A stretch of 64,000 nt of DNA, taken from NCBI RefSeq assembly GCF_900177675.1, contig NZ_FXWM01000002.1, forward strand, positions 412,001-476,000, read 5' to 3'. A model generated the notes under the pieces. That model saw only the letters and a program-made list of their open reading frames with translations. It made no database searches and was not told where the DNA came from. Source of the DNA: Bacillus sp. OV166. GTDB lineage: Bacteria; Bacillota; Bacilli; Bacillales; Cytobacillaceae. The position numbers and the translations under genes are program-made. Positions 54,723 through 63,610 of the stretch are shown here, piece by piece. The number at the start of each line of letters is the position of its first letter. Position 1 is the stretch's first letter.

Positions 54723-54844
54723 TTAAGCGCTTCACTCTCTTGTTAAAAAAAATAAAATCATATTTTCTTGGGATTCCAATGCATTTCTGTCCAATTCTAA
54801 TAACATCCTAATGCAATTTAATTATACTTTTATTAAGCGCTTTA
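54723..54844. promoter_or_regulatory. Two LacI-type operators before PFK-like gene
   Basis: TTAAGCGCTTCA at 54723-54734 and TTAAGCGCTTTA at 54833-54844. The same palindrome recurs before other genes of the cluster. The remainder of 54682-55046 shows no gene. Confidence 0.7.
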
Positions 54845-55046
54845 CCTATTTCTATTATATGTCTATCTATTCTGAAAATCAACTTGATTACTAAAAAATT
54901 GTTAACTGCAAGCTTGCATTTTATAATAGTTTTCTTATTCCTTCATCTTATGTATATAAAGTGGTATGCTTCTTCCTAAACCTTAACAACAGTTGTTAGC
55001 AACAAGCACTAACTCACTCTCCCAAAAGATTCTTAATAAACAAATA

Positions 55047-55079
55047 GAGAATGCCCTAGTTCTTTAGGACATCCTCTAT
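55047..55079 (-). terminator. Terminator of sugar-binding protein gene
   Basis: AGAGAATGCCCTA and TAGGACATCCTCT pair with small mismatches around GTTCTT, about 35 bases after the stop. Confidence 0.6.
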
Positions 55080-55112
55080 GTCAAATCACGCCTATTACGT
55101 ATAACTAAAAAG

Positions 55113-56102
55113 TTACTTTCCTAGCAATTTGTTTAGAACCTCTAATTTTTCTTTTGCGTTTTCTTTTGTTACAACATCAAGATCTGTAACAATTTTCTTA
55201 TCAACTTTTTCTCCACTTAAAGATTTTACGATACTTTCTACACCTTTATAGCCCATATCATATGTTTTGACGGCAACAGTGGCGCTTAAGTTACCTTGAC
55301 TAATGGAGTCAACCGCTTCGGTAATACCATCCATTCCCACAGAAACAATTTCTTTTCCTCTTGTTTTACTCGCTTTAAGTGCTCCGAGTGCCATTTCATC
55401 ATTTGCACCAATAACGCCTTTAATTCCTGGATGTGCCTGTAAAATATCCTCCATGACAGATGTCGCTTTTACCCGGTCCCAATCTGCCGCTTGGGAAGCA
55501 ACAACTTTTAGACCAGCCTTTTCCAAGGCTTCTTTTGCTCCCTTAACTCTATCGGCGCTTGTTGGTGTTCCTGAAATTCCTTCGAGTATTGCTACTTCGT
55601 CACCAGACTTTAATTTAGAAGCTAATATCTCACCAGCTTCCCTACCTGCGTTCACATCGTCATTTCCGATAAATGTAATTTTATCTTCTGAATCTACATC
55701 ACTGTCTAATAGAGCAACAGGAATATTCTTTTTCTTAAATTCCTTTAAAATGGGGATGACGGTTTTGGGTTGACTCGGAGTTAAAACTACACCCGCAGGA
55801 TTTTGATTTAACAAATCCTCAAGCATGTTGATTTGTTCCATATATTTTGTTTGATCATTGGGTGCAATAACGGTACCATCTACATTAAAATCTTTAAACG
55901 CAGCATTCGCACCTGCTTCAATAAATTTAAAATATTCAGAATCCAGACTTTTTAATACAACATACACTTTCTTTTTACCATTATCGCTAATTTTAGAACT
56001 AGTGCTTGTTATTACTGTATTATCTTTGTTACCACATCCGGCAAGTGAAAGTACTATCACTGTGAGAATTATTGAAACAGTTGCAAGCTTTCTCATAGCC
56101 AT
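55113..56102 (-). CDS. Sugar ABC-type substrate-binding lipoprotein (RbsB-like)
   Basis: A 329-residue periplasmic-binding fold protein with lipobox VLSLAGC (Cys at about 23). VYVVLKSLDSEYFKFIEAG, VVLTPSQPKTVIPILKE, IPVALLDSDVD, KITFIGNDDVNAGREAGEI and GVIGANDEMALGALKA match the ribose/xylose/allose binding family. No permease or ATPase lies in this window, so it must work with a transporter elsewhere or serve a sensor. One LacI-type site lies upstream at 56186. Confidence 0.88.
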   Translation of the reverse strand: MAMRKLATVSIILTVIVLSLAGCGNKDNTVITSTSSKISDNGKKKVYVVLKSLDSEYFKFIEAGANAAFKDFNVDGTVIAPNDQTKYMEQINMLEDLLNQNPAGVVLTPSQPKTVIPILKEFKKKNIPVALLDSDVDSEDKITFIGNDDVNAGREAGEILASKLKSGDEVAILEGISGTPTSADRVKGAKEALEKAGLKVVASQAADWDRVKATSVMEDILQAHPGIKGVIGANDEMALGALKASKTRGKEIVSVGMDGITEAVDSISQGNLSATVAVKTYDMGYKGVESIVKSLSGEKVDKKIVTDLDVVTKENAKEKLEVLNKLLGK

Positions 56103-56185
56103 CCCCCTTGTAAGTAATGAGCAAGATCCTTGTATTGTGAAAAGTACGATATACTTTTTGATGTATCACCTCCACCCCATGAAAG

Positions 56186-56451
56186 TAAACGCTTTAATAA
56201 AGACAAAAAAATAAATTTACAATCCTGACTAAATAACGATTTTACTTTTAACTTAAATAATATTAGAAGTTAGATTATTTGTATCTATGATAATTCATGC
56301 TAATTAATTAAGCGCTTCACATTAATCGAAAAATCAATCTTAATATAATTATCGATATATATTAAGAATATCTGGTAACCTAAATTATTGTTAAAAGTCT
56401 AAAAATTGTAAATTTATGGTTTTAAAGTCATCGTTATTATTAAGCGCTTCA
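56186..56451. promoter_or_regulatory. Three LacI/CcpA-type operators before sugar-binding gene
   Basis: TAAACGCTTTA at 56186-56196, TTAAGCGCTTCA at 56308-56319 and TTAAGCGCTTCA at 56440-56451. They lie between the binding-protein gene and the first LacI gene. Confidence 0.7.
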
Positions 56452-56521
56452 CTTTTTGATTTTATTATATTTCAAACTATTCAGAAAATCAACATGTTAC
56501 AAGAACATAAAATGAAATGGC

Positions 56522-57544
56522 TTAGGAATTTCCTTTCTTCACCACTTTTGCAGTTGATTCTCTCCTCACTAGTTCAGGCATTAATGTAACTCGTTTTATT
56601 GTCTCATTTCTTTCAATCATACCTACCATTAATTCCATAATTTCTTTCCCCATAATCTGTATAGGTTGAGCCATGGTAGTTAACGTAGGAGCAATTAATG
56701 TTGCAAGCATCGTGTCGTCAAAACCAATGACCGATAATTGTTCAGGAACGGAAATACCATATTCCCTAGCAGCATGAATCGCCCCTATCCCCAATAAGTC
56801 ATTGCAAGTAAAAATAGCCGTTGGGGGATTAGCACTATTCAAATAGTTTTGTGTAATTTTTTTCCCCCAAACTATACTTATCTCCTTTGCATATTCAAAA
56901 TTTCCTGGTACCTTTATCCTGTGATCTTCTAAAGCCTGTTTATACCCTCTTACTCTCTCTCGATTACTCCATACATCAAGAGCGATTATTCCTATATTTT
57001 CATGACCTAAGCTAATTAAATATGACGTAGCTTGATATCCTCCCATATAGTCGTCTATTGCTACTGTATTAATAGGAATCATTGGAGAATCACGTGCTAT
57101 AATTGATACAGGAATATTCTCTTCTATCAATTCTTGTACCTTTGTTAGATCCTCAAATCCGGACGCTAGAATAAAACCATCAACACTTTTTTGTTTTAAA
57201 AGTGATAAATATTTATTTTCTTTTTCAGACGAATAATCTGTACTACACATAATTAGATTGTACCCCCAATTGGTCGCACTATCTTCAATATTTCGTGCTA
57301 GTTCAGAAAAAAAGGGGTTAGCCAAATCTGGAATTAACAATCCAATTGTTTTTGTCTTTTTTCCCGTCAAAGCAGATGCCATTACATTGGGATGAAAATC
57401 TAATTTCTTTGTCACACCTAAGACTTTTTTTCTTGTCTTTTCACTGATATTCCCTGTATTATTAATAACTTTAGACACCGTTGCAATTGAAACACCCGCC
57501 TTTTTTGCAACGTCATATATAGTAACTTTCATTTTTTCCCCCAC
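56522..57544 (-). CDS. LacI-family repressor 1
   Basis: A 340-residue regulator. The N-terminal HTH MKVTIYDVAKKAGVSIATVS and hinge PNVMASALTGKKTKTIG precede a ribose-binding-type effector domain (GLLIPDLANPFFSELARN to VIGFDDTMLATLIAPTLTT). It probably represses the cluster and binds TTAAGCGCTTAA-type sites. It is paralogous to the next LacI gene, 73 bases upstream, and both have AGVSIATVS in the recognition helix, so they may share operators. Confidence 0.92.
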   Translation of the reverse strand: MGEKMKVTIYDVAKKAGVSIATVSKVINNTGNISEKTRKKVLGVTKKLDFHPNVMASALTGKKTKTIGLLIPDLANPFFSELARNIEDSATNWGYNLIMCSTDYSSEKENKYLSLLKQKSVDGFILASGFEDLTKVQELIEENIPVSIIARDSPMIPINTVAIDDYMGGYQATSYLISLGHENIGIIALDVWSNRERVRGYKQALEDHRIKVPGNFEYAKEISIVWGKKITQNYLNSANPPTAIFTCNDLLGIGAIHAAREYGISVPEQLSVIGFDDTMLATLIAPTLTTMAQPIQIMGKEIMELMVGMIERNETIKRVTLMPELVRRESTAKVVKKGNS

Positions 57545-57617
57545 TTTTTAGTTAACATTATAAAAAGAATAGTTACTGTTAAATTTGTATTACATGGAAG
57601 CCAAAAATTGGGATCAC

Positions 57618-58631
57618 TTAATTTACGTTTATATTCACTCGTCCTGTTGATTTTCGTTCAACCAGTTCAGGTAATAATAGCTTCCGTTGTTTCCTTGTTA
57701 CCGTTTCTTCAATTTCTGAGAGTAGTGACTCTATAGTAGCCTTTCCCATGTCACTGAGAGGTTGTGACATTGTAGTTAAAGTTGGACTACATATAGTTGC
57801 CAAGACTGAATTATCAAACCCTATAATTGATATATCTTCAGGAATGTTTAGTCCCCTCTTGTGCACTGCCCGCATGGCCCCAATTGCCAAGATGTCATTA
57901 AAAGCAAAAATAGCTGTTGGAGGTTGTTCTAAATCAAGAAGTTTCTCTGCTTGTCTTTCACCCTCTTCAAATGTAGCCCTTGACTCTGTTTTAAGCTTTT
58001 CATCATATATTAAGTGATAATCATTTAGTGCATTTTGATATCCACGAATTCGTTCTGCACTGCTTTGAACCGTTTCTGTAATAATTGCAATACGCTTATG
58101 ACCTAGTTCAGCTAGGTAAGCTGTTGCTTCATATCCACCTCTATAATCATCTACTGAAACTGTATTAAGTTGTAATGAATCTATATTATAAGCAACCAAA
58201 ACTATAGGTATTTTTTGCTCCATTAAATCTTTTATTAAATTTACATTATTAAAACCAGAAGTTATAATAATTCCGTCCACTCGTCTTCGGAGCAATAGAG
58301 ACACGTATTTTTTTTCCTTTTTCTCATTATAATCTGTGCTACAAATAATTATGTTGTACCCTTTCTCATCCGCCCAGTCTTCAACACTCCTTGCAAACTC
58401 AGCATAAAATGGGCTCGATATATCCGGAATAATTAAACCAATTGATTGGGTACGTTTAACGGAAAGTGAGGAAGCAACGGAACTTGGATAATATTTCAAT
58501 TCCTTCACTACATCCAATACCTTTTTCTTCGTTTTCTCACTGTATTTCCCGTTATTATTAATCACGCCAGAAACAGTGGCAATTGAAACACCTGCTTTTT
58601 TGGCTACATCATAAATCGTTGGTTGTTGCAT
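57618..58631 (-). CDS. LacI-family repressor 2
   Basis: A 337-residue LacI-family protein with HTH TIYDVAKKAGVSIATVSGVI and hinge PSSVASSLSVKRTQSIG, then the effector domain (IIGFDNSVLATICSPTLTTM). The recognition helix is the same as in repressor 1, while the effector domain differs in many positions, so the two may respond to different sugars at common operators. A site TTAAACGCTTTA lies 76 bases upstream at 58707. Confidence 0.92.
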   Translation of the reverse strand: MQQPTIYDVAKKAGVSIATVSGVINNNGKYSEKTKKKVLDVVKELKYYPSSVASSLSVKRTQSIGLIIPDISSPFYAEFARSVEDWADEKGYNIIICSTDYNEKKEKKYVSLLLRRRVDGIIITSGFNNVNLIKDLMEQKIPIVLVAYNIDSLQLNTVSVDDYRGGYEATAYLAELGHKRIAIITETVQSSAERIRGYQNALNDYHLIYDEKLKTESRATFEEGERQAEKLLDLEQPPTAIFAFNDILAIGAMRAVHKRGLNIPEDISIIGFDNSVLATICSPTLTTMSQPLSDMGKATIESLLSEIEETVTRKQRKLLLPELVERKSTGRVNINVN

Positions 58632-58706
58632 AATCTTTCCTCATTTCAAAAAATTCATCTTCTCCTATTTAGTATAGCAGTATTTGAACACAATACATCA
58701 TAAAAG

Positions 58707-58718
58707 TTAAACGCTTTA
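58707..58718. promoter_or_regulatory. LacI/CcpA-type operator
   Basis: TTAAACGCTTTA before repressor 2, suggesting autoregulation. Confidence 0.6.
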
Positions 58719-58740
58719 CGAAAACAGTTATATACAGAAA

Positions 58741-58767
58741 GATTCATTGTAAAAATACAATGAATCT
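58741..58767 (-). terminator. Terminator after aldehyde dehydrogenase gene
   Basis: GATTCATTGTA and TACAATGAATC form an 11-bp stem around AAAAA, downstream of the 58829 stop on the minus strand. Confidence 0.65.
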
Positions 58768-58828
58768 CACTGATAAAACCGATTAGTAAATTTTTGATTT
58801 TCCCTTTTACGAGTTCCGTAAGTAAACT

Positions 58829-60256
58829 TTACCCTTCTACGTTTACCACCACTGTCACCGTTTCAAGAAGCTCTTGGATAGCGTATGCAGGTCCTTCTTT
58901 ACCATTTCCACTTTCTTTAACACCACCATATGGCATTTGATCGGTACGGAAACAGCAAGTATCATTAATGATAACTCCACCGACTTCAAGTAAATGAGGA
59001 ATTTTATAGGATAAATTTAGATCTTTAGTATAGATTCCTGCTTGCAGTCCATATTTCGAATCATTAACTAGTTCTATCGCATCTTCAATGGAGTCATAAA
59101 ACAGTACTGATACAACAGGTGCAAATACTTCCTCGTCTAAAACCTTCATGCCTTTTTTCACATCTGTTAATACTGTTGGATAATAAATATTACCAATACG
59201 CTTGCCACCAGTTAAAATAGATGCACCATTTTGTTGGGCCTCATTTACCCATTGTTCAATACGGTTTGCTTCTTTTTCACTGATCATTGGTCCGACATTC
59301 GTTTCAGGATTTAGCGGGTCACCCACTTTAAGTTCTGAAACATATTGTAAAAATGCCTCCATAAATTGTTCCTTTACCGAATTCTGAACTAAAATGCGCT
59401 GAACCGATATACAAATTTGCCCGGCATTAGCAAATGCCATTTTTGCTAACCTCTCTGCTGCTTTTTCAACTTCTGAATCACCATGAACGATAGTGGCTGA
59501 GTTAGACCCTAGCTCTAATGTTGCCTTACGTAGTCCGATCGTTTTTTGAATATGTTTTCCGACTGCAGGTGAACCTGTAAAAGTGTAATGGGCAATTCGT
59601 TCATCGTTTAAAAGCTGTTCACCAACGGTACCTCCACCACCAGTTAAACATTGAATATAACCTTTTGGCACACCTGCTTCTTCTAATAATTGACATAATT
59701 TTATAGCTGAAGTTGCTGTATCTGAAGCAGGTTTAATAATTACTGGATTTCCAGCTGCTAATGCAGGTGCTACTTTATGAACTACAAGGTTTAGCGGAAA
59801 GTTAAACGGTGTGATTGCAGCAACAACACCCACTGGTTTTTTTATGGTATATAGAAAACGGCCTTGAACATTGTAATTAGGGATAATTTCACCCACTAAT
59901 TTTTTAGTTTCCTCAGCAGCCATCTCAAAAGTAGCTATCGATCTATTTACTTCCCCTAATGCGTCTGTGATTGGTTTCCCACCTTCTTGTGCGATAGTGT
60001 TTGCGAAGTCATCTCGGTTCTGTTTTAGAAGTTCTGCAACACGTATTAAAACCGCATGACGAGATTCTGGTGAAAAAGATACCTTTTTATGAGCATAAAC
60101 CGCTGATTCTACAGCTTTATTTACAAGATCCGGGCTTGCTAAAGACACTTCAGAAAAAACTTCTCCTGAATATTTATTATAAATTTTATACGTTTCTTCA
60201 GTAGCTACCCATTCGCCATTTATAAACAATTTTTGCTTTTCCATTGTTTTTACCAT
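58829..60256 (-). CDS. NAD(P)-dependent aldehyde dehydrogenase
   Basis: A 475-residue ALDH oxidising an aldehyde to an acid or thioester. ITPFNFPLNLVVHK and KPASDTATSAIKL bind cofactor, TFTGSPAVGKHI and LELGSNSATIV carry the catalytic Glu region, and FANAGQICISVQR contains the nucleophile Cys. PYGGVKESGNGKEGPAYAIQ is near the C terminus. It resembles the lactaldehyde/sulfolactaldehyde and phosphonoacetaldehyde type. A second in-frame ATG five codons on is an alternative start. It follows the transketolase genes. Confidence 0.9.
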   Translation of the reverse strand: MVKTMEKQKLFINGEWVATEETYKIYNKYSGEVFSEVSLASPDLVNKAVESAVYAHKKVSFSPESRHAVLIRVAELLKQNRDDFANTIAQEGGKPITDALGEVNRSIATFEMAAEETKKLVGEIIPNYNVQGRFLYTIKKPVGVVAAITPFNFPLNLVVHKVAPALAAGNPVIIKPASDTATSAIKLCQLLEEAGVPKGYIQCLTGGGGTVGEQLLNDERIAHYTFTGSPAVGKHIQKTIGLRKATLELGSNSATIVHGDSEVEKAAERLAKMAFANAGQICISVQRILVQNSVKEQFMEAFLQYVSELKVGDPLNPETNVGPMISEKEANRIEQWVNEAQQNGASILTGGKRIGNIYYPTVLTDVKKGMKVLDEEVFAPVVSVLFYDSIEDAIELVNDSKYGLQAGIYTKDLNLSYKIPHLLEVGGVIINDTCCFRTDQMPYGGVKESGNGKEGPAYAIQELLETVTVVVNVEG

Positions 60257-60281
60257 CAGATTACTCCTAACGTATTTTTTA

Positions 60282-60293
60282 TTAAGCGCTTAA
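60282..60293. promoter_or_regulatory. LacI-type operator, perfect
   Basis: TTAAGCGCTTAA, a perfect palindrome between the transketolase genes and the aldehyde dehydrogenase gene. Confidence 0.7.
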
Positions 60294-60322
60294 CCAATTG
60301 GGATGCTTTCTCAACGAAAGTA

Positions 60323-61276
60323 TTATTTCTTCTTTATAACTTCTTTGACGCGAGCCACAATATGATTTACGGAAATTTCATACTTTTGAAGTAGAGCCTC
60401 GTTCGGACCAGACTCTGAATTACGGTCTTTTACACCAATTCGAAGCATTGGCACTGGCTTTTCTTCTACAAGTACTTCTGCAACAGCACTTCCTAGGCCC
60501 CCATAGATGCTGTGTTCTTCTGATGTTACGATGGCACCGGTATCCTCTGCCGCTTTAATGATGGCTTCCTTATCAAGAGGTTTAATGGATGGCATATGCA
60601 AAACAGCTACATCGATTCCTTCCTCAGCAAGTTTTTCTGCCGCTTCAAGAGAGCGGCCTGTTTGCGTGCCCGTTGAAATGATAGTCGCGTCTTTCCCTTC
60701 TCTTAATTTAACTGCTTTACCAAGTTCAAACTTGTAATCTTCAGAAAAAACCACTGGCAGTGGATCCCTTGCAAGGCGAATATACACAGGTCCATAATAA
60801 TCATTAGCAAATTCCATCATTTTCTTTGTTTCCACACCATCAGCCGGTGCTAGTACTACCATGTTGGCCAGGCTGCGGAAAATCGCAATATCTTCTAAAG
60901 CTTGGTGTGTTTTACCTGTTAAGCCAGTTAATAGACCACTATAGGCACCAATCATTTTGACGTCTAGAATTGGCTGAGCAATCTGTACTTGGATTTGATC
61001 AATAGATCGTTTAGATAAAAATGCTGCAAAAGTAGTAGCCCATGGCTGTAAACCAGTGGTAGCAAGACCAGCTGCAACGCTCATCATGTTTTGTTCTGCT
61101 ATTCCCATTTGTAAAAATTTTGGTGCATTTTTTTCGGCAACAACATTTACTTTTGTTGATGTCGCTAAATCACCATCCAATGCAAAAACTCTTGGATCAT
61201 CAAAGGAAAATTTCAGTAAAGTTTCTCCAAACACATCACGCATTGCTACTTTTTCTACAGTTTTTAAGTTTGTCAT
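60323..61276 (-). CDS. Transketolase, C-terminal subunit
   Basis: A 317-residue protein equal to the pyrimidine-binding and C-terminal domains of transketolase: MRDVFGETLLKFSFDDPRVF, FLQMGIAEQNMMSVAAGLA with the catalytic Glu, and the C-terminal APADGVETKKMM and VTSEEHSIYGGLGSAVAEV. With the N-terminal subunit encoded four bases upstream it forms a split, thiamine-diphosphate-dependent enzyme moving two-carbon units. Split forms are often specialised for unusual sugar phosphates. Confidence 0.92.
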   Translation of the reverse strand: MTNLKTVEKVAMRDVFGETLLKFSFDDPRVFALDGDLATSTKVNVVAEKNAPKFLQMGIAEQNMMSVAAGLATTGLQPWATTFAAFLSKRSIDQIQVQIAQPILDVKMIGAYSGLLTGLTGKTHQALEDIAIFRSLANMVVLAPADGVETKKMMEFANDYYGPVYIRLARDPLPVVFSEDYKFELGKAVKLREGKDATIISTGTQTGRSLEAAEKLAEEGIDVAVLHMPSIKPLDKEAIIKAAEDTGAIVTSEEHSIYGGLGSAVAEVLVEEKPVPMLRIGVKDRNSESGPNEALLQKYEISVNHIVARVKEVIKKK

Positions 61277-61280
61277 CCTA

Positions 61281-62132
61281 TTAAACCCCCATTTCGATTT
61301 CTGTGATAGCTGCTTCTAGTTCTTTATCATTTGGTACACGTGCATGCCATGAATAACTATTTTCCATGAAACTTACACCTTTCCCTTTGATTGTATTGGC
61401 AATAATAATAGTTGGCTTTCCTTTTATTTGTTTCGCTTCTTTAAATGCCATATTTATTTGTTCAACATCATGACCATCCACGCTGATTACATTCCAGCCA
61501 AATGCCTCCCAACGCTTTTCAGCAGAAAACGCAGGGTTTTCTCGCTCTGTTATTGTACCTGCCCACCCATACTGCTGTAGTTTGTTATAGTCCATGATAA
61601 CAACGAGATTATCCAACTGATATTTTGATGCCACATCTGCAGCTTCCCATACTTGCCCTTCTTGTGATTCACCATCTCCAATCATGCAGTAAGTGCGGAA
61701 AGTTTTGTTACACAATTTCCCACCAAGCGCAATTCCTACCGCAGCAGAAATTCCCTGTCCCAAAGAACCCGTCGACATGTCAACACCAGGCAAAATCTTC
61801 ATATCTGGATGTCCTTGCAAGCGAGAGTCAATTTCATCAAATGTATTTAATTCATCAATTGGGAAATAACCACGTTGTGCAAGTACAGAATATAGCACTA
61901 TAGCTGAATGTCCTTTTGATAAAACAAAACGATCACGATCTACCCCATAAGGATCTGCAGGATTGATATTCATTTCTTCAAAATATAAACTAACTAGGAC
62001 TTCCACAGCGGACATTGGGCCCCCCACATGACCCGCTCCAGCATGATGAACAGTTTTAAGGATAAGTTTTCTTGTTTCAGACGCTCTTTGCTTTAACATA
62101 GACACTTTTTCTTGATTGATTAAAATACTCAT
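61281..62132 (-). CDS. Transketolase, N-terminal subunit
   Basis: A 283-residue ThDP-binding half of transketolase. HHAGAGHVGGPMSAVEVLV near residue 28, SKGHSAIVLYSVLAQRGY, GSLGQGISAAVGIALG and the GDGESQEGQVWEAADVAS ThDP/Mg motif are visible. It is cotranslated with the C-terminal subunit. Specialised split enzymes are known for apulose-phosphate and sulfosugar routes; which applies here cannot be told. The start has AAGGAGG ahead. Two operator sites lie upstream. Confidence 0.92.
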   Translation of the reverse strand: MSILINQEKVSMLKQRASETRKLILKTVHHAGAGHVGGPMSAVEVLVSLYFEEMNINPADPYGVDRDRFVLSKGHSAIVLYSVLAQRGYFPIDELNTFDEIDSRLQGHPDMKILPGVDMSTGSLGQGISAAVGIALGGKLCNKTFRTYCMIGDGESQEGQVWEAADVASKYQLDNLVVIMDYNKLQQYGWAGTITERENPAFSAEKRWEAFGWNVISVDGHDVEQINMAFKEAKQIKGKPTIIIANTIKGKGVSFMENSYSWHARVPNDKELEAAITEIEMGV

Positions 62133-62154
62133 TTGAATTCCTCCTTAATATATA

Positions 62155-62179
62155 TGAACGCTTTTACCTAAGCGCTTAA
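62155..62179. promoter_or_regulatory. Two adjacent LacI-type operators before transketolase genes
   Basis: TGAACGCTTTTA at 62155-62166 and CTAAGCGCTTAA at 62168-62179, adjoining each other, 23-47 bases before the start. Confidence 0.65.
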
Positions 62180-62277
62180 CTAAATGTGTATAAATGTGGA
62201 TGCTAATATCTTAGCAGCCCACAGATAAGAAAAAAGAGAATATTTAGTTTGGATATGTGTACGTATTCACCCGCAGT

Positions 62278-63306
62278 TTATTCTACACTCAATTCAAAAA
62301 CTTCTCTTCTAATTTTGACAGGTTTGCCTGTTTCAAGAGATTCTTTTGCAGCATTTGCAATTAATTCAGCCTGAAGCCCATCGTTACCCACGCAAACAAG
62401 GGGTTTATCATTTATTACTGAATCTATAAATGCATGTGTTTCTATCATGTAAGCTTCTTTGTAACGATCGAGGAAGAAATGTTTTAACGTATCTTTAACT
62501 ACCCCATTTGATGTGCTGATTTCTACATTTGTAGGGTGTTCGTTTTGAGCTGTTACACTGCCGTTAGAACCAAAAACCTCAAGTCTTTGATCGTAACCAT
62601 ATACCGCTTTACGGCTATTGTCTATCACCCCAATTGTACCATTTTCAAACTTTAAGACAGTTAAGGCAGTATCTATGTCATCAAGCTCACCAAATATAGG
62701 ATCAATTAAAATTGCACCCTGGACATAAACTTCTTCAACCTCACTCCCCACAACGTAACGAGCTAAATCATAATCATGAATAGCCATGTCGAAGAACAAT
62801 CCACCAGAATTTTTAATATAATCCGCTGGAGGCGGCTCTGGATCACGGGATGTGATTTTTAAAATATGAGGATCTCCTACTACACCATTTTTTACAGTAT
62901 CATGTACCTTTTTAAAATTTGGATCAAAACGTCGGTTAAATCCAACCTGTAATTTAACACCTGCTTCTTTAACAATCTCAAGCACTCTTTGTGTTTCTTC
63001 CACTGAGAAACTGATTGGTTTTTCACAAAAAATATGTTTCCCAGCTTGGGCTGCTTCTTGAATAATGGAAATATGAGTGCTTGTTGGAGAACAAATAAAG
63101 ACTGCATCAATTTCAGGATCATTAAGAATGTCTTGATAATTCGTTGTAACTGTTTCAATTCCAATTTGTCTTGACCATTCTTCTACGTTTTCAACAAAAA
63201 TATCTGAAATTGTCTTAATTCTAACATTGTGCAGCGGAGCAATATTTTCTGCGTGCAAACGTCCAATTCTACCTGCACCTATAATACCAATTGTGATTTT
63301 TCCCAT
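62278..63306 (-). CDS. Gfo/Idh/MocA-family dehydrogenase, IolG/IolX-like
   Basis: A 342-residue NAD-dependent oxidoreductase acting on a cyclitol or sugar. The Rossmann motif GIIGAGRIGRLHAENI (residues 8-23), FCEKPISFSVEETQRVL with the conserved EKP, and GGLFFDMAIHDYDLARYV with the catalytic region match inositol 2-dehydrogenase and scyllo-inositol dehydrogenase. The neighbour on the other strand is IolE-like, which supports an inositol-type or related route. A LacI-type operator lies at 63350. Confidence 0.9.
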   Translation of the reverse strand: MGKITIGIIGAGRIGRLHAENIAPLHNVRIKTISDIFVENVEEWSRQIGIETVTTNYQDILNDPEIDAVFICSPTSTHISIIQEAAQAGKHIFCEKPISFSVEETQRVLEIVKEAGVKLQVGFNRRFDPNFKKVHDTVKNGVVGDPHILKITSRDPEPPPADYIKNSGGLFFDMAIHDYDLARYVVGSEVEEVYVQGAILIDPIFGELDDIDTALTVLKFENGTIGVIDNSRKAVYGYDQRLEVFGSNGSVTAQNEHPTNVEISTSNGVVKDTLKHFFLDRYKEAYMIETHAFIDSVINDKPLVCVGNDGLQAELIANAAKESLETGKPVKIRREVFELSVE

Positions 63307-63349
63307 AACAAATCTTCCTTTCTATAACTATTACATTAATTGAATTTAG

Positions 63350-63546
63350 TTAAGCGCTTCTCTTAATAAGTTTATTATAGACTATATTATTTACTTTTGA
63401 AAGTGTTTTCTTTATTTTTTTCTGAAAGTTCTCCCTAACACTAACCCCTTAATCTCTCTTTATTATTGAAACATTTTAAACTTAAATTTTTCATTGCATA
63501 ACCAAATCAACTAGTATAATATATATAACATAGGTTAAGCGCTTAA
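63350..63546. promoter_or_regulatory. Divergent promoter with two LacI-type operators
   Basis: TTAAGCGCTTCT at 63350-63361 serves the dehydrogenase gene. TTAAGCGCTTAA at 63535-63546 serves the IolE-like gene. TATAAT-like sequence (AGTATAATATAT) lies at about 63513. Confidence 0.7.
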
Positions 63547-63610
63547 TTTTTTATTCCAGTTAGGATACAAAAATACTCTTGATAAATTAACTAAAAGAGG
63601 AGGAAATCTA

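Noticed and set aside
58829..62132. Considered as a known sulfoquinovose (sulfo-transketolase) or apiose operon
   Set aside because: Split transketolase and RpiB-type isomerase would fit, but no sulfoquinovosidase, dedicated sugar isomerase, apulose kinase or sulfonate exporter is present in the window, so no pathway name was assigned.
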